Notes under the pieces: model-generated
Databases searched by the model: none
What the model was told of the DNA's origin: nothing
Seen by the model: only the letters and a program-made list of their open reading frames with translations
Assembly (NCBI RefSeq): GCF_900105125.1
Contig: NZ_LT629750.1
Coordinates: forward strand, 5,111,001 to 5,175,000
Reading direction: 5' to 3'
DNA length: 64,000 nt
DNA from: Bradyrhizobium canariense
GTDB taxonomy: Bacteria; Pseudomonadota; Alphaproteobacteria; Rhizobiales; Xanthobacteraceae
Program-made: the position numbers and the translations under genes
Shown: piece after piece, positions 59,807 to 64,000 of the stretch
Layout: the number at the start of each line of letters is the position of its first letter
Position numbering within the stretch: position 1 is the stretch's first letter

Positions 59807-61213
59807 ATGTCCAAACCAACCACGCTGTACGACAAGATCTGGAACGATCATCTGGTGCACGAAGCCGATGACGGCACCTGCCTGCTCTATATCGACCGTC
59901 ACCTGGTTCACGAGGTGACCTCGCCGCAGGCCTTCGAGGGCCTGCGCGCCACCGGGCGCAAGGTTCATGCGCCGGAGAAGACGCTGGCGGTGGTCGATCA
60001 CAACATCCCGACCACCGACCGCTCCAAGCCCAATCCTGATCCGGAAAGCATCGAGCAGATGCGCGTGATGGCGGATAACGCCAAGGAATTCGGCATCGAA
60101 TATTACAACGAATTCGACCGTCGCCAGGGCATCGTGCACGTCATCGGCCCCGAGCAAGGGTTTACATTGCCCGGCACCACCATCGTCTGCGGCGATAGCC
60201 ACACCTCGACGCATGGCGCGTTCGGCGCACTGGCACATGGCATCGGCACCTCCGAAGTCGAGCATGTGCTGGCGACGCAAACGCTGATCCAGAAAAAAGC
60301 CAAGAACATGCGCGCCGTCGTCGACGGCAAATTGCCTGAAGGCGTCACCGGCAAGGACATCATCCTCGCCATCATCGGCGAAATCGGCACCGCCGGCGGC
60401 ACCGGCTATGTGCTGGAATATGCCGGCGAGGCGATCCGTTCGCTCAGCATGGAAGGCCGCATGACGGTCTGCAACATGTCGATCGAGGGCGGCGCCCGCG
60501 CCGGCCTGGTCGCGCCGGATGAAAAAGCCTTCGACTTCCTGAAGGGCCGGCCGAAGTCGCCGAAGGGCGACGCCTGGGATGCCGCGATGCGCTACTGGGA
60601 AAGGCTGCGCTCCGACGCGGGCGCGCATTTCGACCACGAGATCCGGCTGGATGCGGCAAAACTGCCGCCGATCGTGACCTGGGGCACCTCGCCGGAAGAC
60701 GTGGTGTCGATATCGGGCGTGGTGCCCGATCCCGACAAGATTGCGGACGAAGCCAAGCGGCTCTCCAAGCATCGTGCGCTGCATTACATGGGCCTGAAGG
60801 CCGGCACCAAGATCACCGACATCAAGCTCGATCGCGTCTTCATCGGCTCCTGCACCAACGGCCGCATTGAGGATTTGCGCGCGGCCGCCAAAATCGCCGA
60901 AGGCAAAACCGTCAGCGGCCATGTCAACGCCATGGTCGTGCCGGGCTCCGGCATCGTGAAGGAGCAGGCGGAAGCCGAAGGCCTCGACAAGATTTTCATC
61001 AAGGCCGGATTCGATTGGCGCGAGCCGGGCTGCTCGATGTGCCTCGCCATGAACCCCGACAAATTGTCGCCGGAGGAGCGCTGCGCCTCGACTTCGAACC
61101 GCAATTTCGAGGGCCGCCAAGGCTTCAAGGGCCGCACCCATCTGGTCTCGCCGGCGATGGCGGCCGCCGCGGCGATCGCCGGGCATTTTGTCGACGTCAG
61201 GGAATGGCGGTAA
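59807..61213 (+). CDS. leuC: 3-isopropylmalate dehydratase large subunit
   Basis: A 468-residue [4Fe-4S] aconitase-family subunit of leucine synthesis. The start is ATG 59807 ([17 protein letters not shown]), with GGAG upstream. Cluster Cys are in [12 protein letters not shown] and [33 protein letters not shown] is present. Its partner leuD begins at 63964, separated by five small genes on both strands. Confidence 0.98.
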   Translation: MSKPTTLYDKIWNDHLVHEADDGTCLLYIDRHLVHEVTSPQAFEGLRATGRKVHAPEKTLAVVDHNIPTTDRSKPNPDPESIEQMRVMADNAKEFGIEYYNEFDRRQGIVHVIGPEQGFTLPGTTIVCGDSHTSTHGAFGALAHGIGTSEVEHVLATQTLIQKKAKNMRAVVDGKLPEGVTGKDIILAIIGEIGTAGGTGYVLEYAGEAIRSLSMEGRMTVCNMSIEGGARAGLVAPDEKAFDFLKGRPKSPKGDAWDAAMRYWERLRSDAGAHFDHEIRLDAAKLPPIVTWGTSPEDVVSISGVVPDPDKIADEAKRLSKHRALHYMGLKAGTKITDIKLDRVFIGSCTNGRIEDLRAAAKIAEGKTVSGHVNAMVVPGSGIVKEQAEAEGLDKIFIKAGFDWREPGCSMCLAMNPDKLSPEERCASTSNRNFEGRQGFKGRTHLVSPAMAAAAAIAGHFVDVREWR

Positions 61214-61229
61214 CGGTTTCGAGCGAAAG

Positions 61230-61256
61230 CCTGCCCCGCATTCGATGCGGGGCAGG
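61230..61256. repeat. Perfect stem-loop after leuC
   Basis: CCTGCCCCGCAT-TCG-ATGCGGGGCAGG is a 12-base perfect stem 16 bases after the leuC stop. No T tract follows. It resembles the hairpins of family B and could stabilise the leuC message end. Confidence 0.75.
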
Positions 61257-61404
61257 AACCGGTTCGCGTCAGGAAAACGCGTCAAAACAAAAGACGCAAA
61301 ACCGGCACTGTCTCTTCAACTCAAGGCGTTCTGGCAACCACTCGTTAAAGATCGGGGAGCACACTCGGGGCTCGTGAAGGCAGGCGTTTCGCTTGGAGCG
61401 TGCC

Positions 61405-61614
61405 ATGGCCGACAAGTCTGAATTCGTCGATATGATCAGCGAGGCGACGCGCCAGAGCCGGCGCCGCTATGCTCCGCGCGTGATCGAGCCCGAAGTCAAG
61501 GAAACGTCACGCCTCAGTCACTGGCCGCCGGAGCGATGGGTGCAGTGGCGAGTGGAGACGCTGACGCCGTGGCGGCTCAAATCCTGGAAATTCAAGGATT
61601 GGGATCGCGGGTAA
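61405..61614 (+). CDS. Small conserved-looking hypothetical protein
   Basis: A 69-residue protein, MADKSEFVDMISEATRQSRRRYA, with a Trp-rich C-terminal half (HWPPERWVQWRVETLTPWRL, then WKFKDWDRG). ATG 61405 is preferred over TTG 61393, which has a near ribosome-binding site. There is no signal peptide or membrane span. I do not recognise the family. A stem-loop follows its stop. Confidence 0.6.
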   Translation: MADKSEFVDMISEATRQSRRRYAPRVIEPEVKETSRLSHWPPERWVQWRVETLTPWRLKSWKFKDWDRG

Positions 61615-61640
61615 CGCGTTTTCTCGATCGGAAATAAATC

Positions 61641-61670
61641 GGGCGCCTGTCGGGCGCCCAATTCATTTTC
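61641..61670. terminator. Bidirectional terminator-like hairpin
   Basis: GGGCGCC-TGTCG-GGCGCCC with AT-rich flanks on both sides (AATTCATTTT after it on the plus strand; GATTTATTTCC after it on the minus strand). It lies between convergent genes ending at 61614 and 61685. Confidence 0.6.
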
Positions 61671-61684
61671 AGCCGTGGCGACAA

Positions 61685-62230
61685 TCACCAGTATCGCCAG
61701 TGGTGCCACCGGTGCCAGTGACAGACGCGGTGCGGGCCGTAATAGGTCCAGATGATCCGGCAATGGTGATGACGCGGGTAGTAATAATACGACGGGCCAT
61801 AGAAGTGCCGCCGGTGAAAATGGTGCCCGTAGAACCGATACCCGCCGTGATGATATCCGCCGTAGTGAATACCGCCATGGTGAAAGCCTCCAACGCGGAA
61901 CCCGCCACCATGGAATCCTCGGTGGAAACCGCCACCATGAAATCCACCGCCGTGGAAGCCTCCGCCATGAAACCCGCCACCGTGAAACCCGCCGCCATGG
62001 AAGCCTCCGCCATGACCGCCGCCACCATGACCACCACCGCCTCCGCCGCCGTGCCGCACTTCGGTCGTCAGCCCCTCGGAAACATGGGTCTGTGACGGCG
62101 CGGCGCCGGGATTGATCAACGACATCGCATTTGCGCGCTGGTTTGGAGCAACCGACAGCATCAGCATTGCAGCAGCCGCAAGGCCCAGGCACCGCACAAG
62201 GCTGCACCGGGGAACGGATAGGCTCTTCAT
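61685..62230 (-). CDS. Exported His/Gly-rich repeat protein
   Basis: A 181-residue protein. ATG 62230 (MKSLSVPRCSLVRCLGLAAA) begins a signal peptide ending near QRANA (residue 35). After a short linker with AMSLINPGAA the sequence becomes Gly/His/Phe-rich: repeated FHGGG units, encoded by about six 15-base tandem repeats around 61915-62010, then a Tyr/His/Arg-rich tail with two Cys (HHHCRIIW and RVCHWHR). Such composition suggests metal binding or a wall-associated role, but this is inference. The small gene upstream on the same strand shares its mature N-terminus. Confidence 0.75.
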   Translation of the reverse strand: MKSLSVPRCSLVRCLGLAAAAMLMLSVAPNQRANAMSLINPGAAPSQTHVSEGLTTEVRHGGGGGGGHGGGGHGGGFHGGGFHGGGFHGGGFHGGGFHGGGFHRGFHGGGFRVGGFHHGGIHYGGYHHGGYRFYGHHFHRRHFYGPSYYYYPRHHHCRIIWTYYGPHRVCHWHRWHHWRYW

Positions 62231-62405
62231 GAACAACCTCCCTGAACAGGACGACGAAAGCGTGAGGTCATGAGCTTGAGGTCACGAGCCCGCTTCCGGC
62301 GCGTTCGTTTCACTCCTGGTGCAAGGTTACAGATCGCGAAGTGAACGCGTCATGAATGCGCCGGGCATTCGATGTGTCCGGGCATTGGCGTTGTTCGATC
62401 GTCAT

Positions 62406-62434
62406 AAAAAAACAGGCCCGCATTGCGGGCCTGT
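62406..62434 (-). terminator. Rho-independent terminator after the Trp/His-tail protein
   Basis: On the minus strand, ACAGGCCCGC-AAT-GCGGGCCTGT is followed by seven T, about 41 bases after the stop of the gene at 62475. Confidence 0.92.
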
Positions 62435-62474
62435 CCAATCTCGGATGCCTTCAAACCGCTAATGCCGGCGGCAA

Positions 62475-62672
62475 TCAGCGGTGCCAATGGTGCCAATGAT
62501 GGCGATGCCAGTGGTGATGCCAGCCCACTTGCGTGGTTTGCGTCGCGCCATCCTGGACCGCAGCGGCGGCACTGGGGCTGCTCAGCGACATCGCTTGAGC
62601 TTGCTGAGCGGGGGCAGCCAGAATGAGCAATGCGCCAACGGCCGCAAGCCCCAGAACTTTCGTCACCTTCAT
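62475..62672 (-). CDS. Small exported protein with a Trp/His-rich tail
   Basis: A 65-residue protein. ATG 62672 (MKVTKVLGLAAVGALLILAA) starts a signal peptide ending near QQAQA (residue 27). The mature part is short: AMSLSSPSAAAAVQDGATQ and then GWHHHWHRHHWHHWHR. The AMSL-x-x-P-x-AA stretch matches the mature start of the His/Gly-rich protein at 61685, so the two are probable paralogues. A frame upstream to 62849 exists but lacks the signal at its start. It has its own terminator. Confidence 0.75.
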   Translation of the reverse strand: MKVTKVLGLAAVGALLILAAPAQQAQAMSLSSPSAAAAVQDGATQTTQVGWHHHWHRHHWHHWHR

Positions 62673-62967
62673 GTCTATTCTCCCTGGATCCATGGATGTC
62701 ACGTCGGCGACAAAACGGCCGAACGAATCGACCGCCTCGCCGCGACGCAGATCGTGGACTGAAGTTCGCGACGTGAATGTGAAGTGAAAACCTGCGCCAC
62801 CCCAACAAATGCAGAGGAGGTGATCCGGTTCCCGTTTTGCGTCATGCAATCGCTCAAGCGAAGCTTAGACTATCGTCGCAAGAGTCGGCGGCTTCACGCC
62901 ATTCATGATGGCCGTCGCCGGGAGCCCGGCGTTCGTGGCGCGACGGCCTTTGAGAAAACCGCGAAAG

Positions 62968-63306
62968 CTAGCCGGGGCGCCAGACGCAGTGCATGCGCGG
63001 CACGATCACGGTGCCACTTGGCCGGTATTCCTGCACGTAGTTTGCGACGCAATCCCGCACCGCATTCGGTCCTGGGTAGTAGTAAGGATCGATACCTTCC
63101 TCGAATTGGCCTTCGCGACGCGGATAGATCGGTACACGCCGCAGCGCCCGTCGAGCCCGGCGCGGCGCGGCGGCAGTCTCAGCCGGGGGCGATGCCTGAG
63201 CGATTCTGACACCGGAGGGTACGGTTTGCGCCTGGGTTCCCGATGCCGGCAGAAAGAAAACGCCCGCAAGTGCGACCCAAATTGCCGCCGTCCTGATTCC
63301 TATCAT
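62968..63306 (-). CDS. Exported hypothetical protein with PYYYPGPNAVRDC motif
   Basis: A 112-residue protein. ATG 63306 begins a signal peptide (MIGIRTAAIWVALAGVFFLP) ending around TQAQ. A basic Ala/Arg-rich linker follows (APRRARRALRRVPIYPRR), then a conserved C-terminal block: DPYYYPGPNAVRDCVANYVQ and SGTVIVPRMHCVWRPG with two Cys that may form a disulfide. Proteins with this block are familiar as multi-copy hypotheticals in Bradyrhizobium. Their function is unknown. Confidence 0.75.
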   Translation of the reverse strand: MIGIRTAAIWVALAGVFFLPASGTQAQTVPSGVRIAQASPPAETAAAPRRARRALRRVPIYPRREGQFEEGIDPYYYPGPNAVRDCVANYVQEYRPSGTVIVPRMHCVWRPG

Positions 63307-63421
63307 GAAGCCCACCCAAACCGTTGCGATCCTACGGTCTCCGATTGCCGCCGCAACGTCAACTGCGCGCAGGCGCCAAAACCGTCATGCATATGTGCGT
63401 AACACGCGCTAAACAGGGGCG

Positions 63422-63820
63422 ATGTGGACATCCGCCAAAGCGCCCTCCCTTGCTGAAATGGAGACCATGGCGCACGACATCTTTGAGCGCCTGCCGAAGG
63501 ACTTTCGCGGCCTGTGCGAGGGGGTGATCGTCCGTGTCGATGATTTCCCGACCGATGAGGTGCTCGACGAGATGGAGGCCGAGAGCGAGTTCGACCTGCT
63601 CGGCCTGTTCCAGGGCGTCGGCCTGCCGTTCCGCAGCAACGACGACATCGCGCAGCTGCCCAATATGATCTGGCTCTACCGCCGGCCGATCCTGGATTAT
63701 TGGGCCGAGCACGACGAGACGCTCGGCCATATCGTCCGCCACGTGCTGATTCACGAGATAGGCCATCATTTCGGCCTGTCCGACGCCGATATGGAGGCGA
63801 TCGAGGCTGGCGCGGAATAG
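63422..63820 (+). CDS. Metallopeptidase family protein (minimal zincin fold)
   Basis: A 132-residue cytoplasmic protein. ATG 63422 starts MWTSAKAPSLAEMETMAHDI; a later ATG would remove the first helix. The zinc-binding motif is HVLIHEIGHHFGLSDADMEAIE (HExxH with the third His four residues later), with the conserved DFPTDEVLDEM and LYRRPILDYW before it. This is the small DUF1025/zincin-like family. Proteolysis has not been shown for it. Confidence 0.9.
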   Translation: MWTSAKAPSLAEMETMAHDIFERLPKDFRGLCEGVIVRVDDFPTDEVLDEMEAESEFDLLGLFQGVGLPFRSNDDIAQLPNMIWLYRRPILDYWAEHDETLGHIVRHVLIHEIGHHFGLSDADMEAIEAGAE

Positions 63821-63963
63821 CGCTGGCCGTTGCAATTTAGCCCTGCGCAATTTGGCCTTGGACCCGGGTCGCGATCGGGATAAAACCTTCCCTCAATTTG
63901 CAAATTCGCAACCTCTCGGGCGCGAAATTGCAGCTGGCCCCTCGCAAAGATGAAGATCGAGCC

Positions 63964-64000
63964 ATGGACAAGTTCACCTCGCTGGAAGGCGTCGCGGCGC
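63964..64000 (+). CDS. leuD: 3-isopropylmalate dehydratase small subunit, 5' end only
   Basis: The last 37 bases encode MDKFTSLEGVAA, which matches the expected N-terminus of LeuD in this order; GAAGATCGA lies just upstream. The rest is outside the window. Identification rests on 12 residues plus the presence of leuC upstream. Confidence 0.7.
   Translation, partial: MDKFTSLEGVAA

Noticed and set aside
59714..61285. 523-codon frame antisense to leuC
   Set aside because: Shadow frame of a certain gene.
61910..62020. Regular short repeats that could suggest a CRISPR array
   Set aside because: They are in-frame 15-base codon repeats encoding FHGGG, without unique spacers.
62784..63402. Two plus-strand frames over the exported hypothetical gene at 62968-63306
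   Set aside because: Very Arg-rich and without start signals; the minus-strand gene has a signal peptide and a familiar conserved block.

Overview
The window is GC-rich chromosomal DNA from an alphaproteobacterium of the order Hyphomicrobiales. It most resembles Bradyrhizobium or a close relative such as Rhodopseudomonas. The basis is the F1-only operon atpHAGDC, the cluster mdh-sucC-sucD-sucA-sucB-lpd, the block ctpA-yibQ-rppH, a DUF2794 gene, the ccmABCDG operon beside acnA, and several families of short palindromic intergenic repeats. I found no rRNA, tRNA, insertion sequence, prophage or CRISPR array. It is almost entirely core genome, and I cannot point with confidence to a complete new system. 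The best novelty lies in small genes, control sites and inserted genes.

Layout. 0-5 kb: the end of ctpA, a YibQ-like deacetylase-fold protein, two tandem Nudix hydrolases, and a class III cyclase with an unusual periplasmic C-terminal half. 5-10.3 kb: F1 ATP synthase genes on the minus strand. 10.3-16.4 kb: rlpA with a CtrA-type box, priA, xerC and two membrane proteins. 16.4-26.8 kb: a minus-strand TCA-cycle cluster (mdh, sucC, DUF1579, sucD, sucA, sucB, SDR, lpd) in which unrelated genes sit between subunit genes. 26.9-36.5 kb: zapE, thpR, the divergent tesA/ABC exporter, a Bax-inhibitor-like protein, an acetyltransferase, DUF2794, a candidate small RNA and DUF1223. 36.7-42.8 kb: acnA and the cytochrome c maturation operon. 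43-50.6 kb: yciB, ftsY, an RluA-type synthase, mtaB-dapF, three exported or metal-dependent proteins and a possible small ORF.

50.9-59.5 kb carries ffh, rpsP, rimM, trmD and rplS. This normally tight translation/secretion locus is split between rimM and trmD by about 4.6 kb holding a LysR regulator, an MFS transporter, an MDR oxidoreductase, a frameshifted DUF1398 gene and a MarR regulator. The marR-trmD gap holds a large double palindrome. 59.5-64 kb: a possible 49-residue membrane protein, leuC, a group of small exported His-rich proteins, a zincin-like protein and the first codons of leuD.

Together the genes cover respiratory energy supply (TCA cycle, ATP synthase, cytochrome c biogenesis), protein synthesis and targeting, cell-envelope maintenance, and leucine and lysine/peptidoglycan precursor synthesis. 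Coordinates of starts were chosen by ribosome-binding sites and family N-termini; several genes use GTG or TTG.
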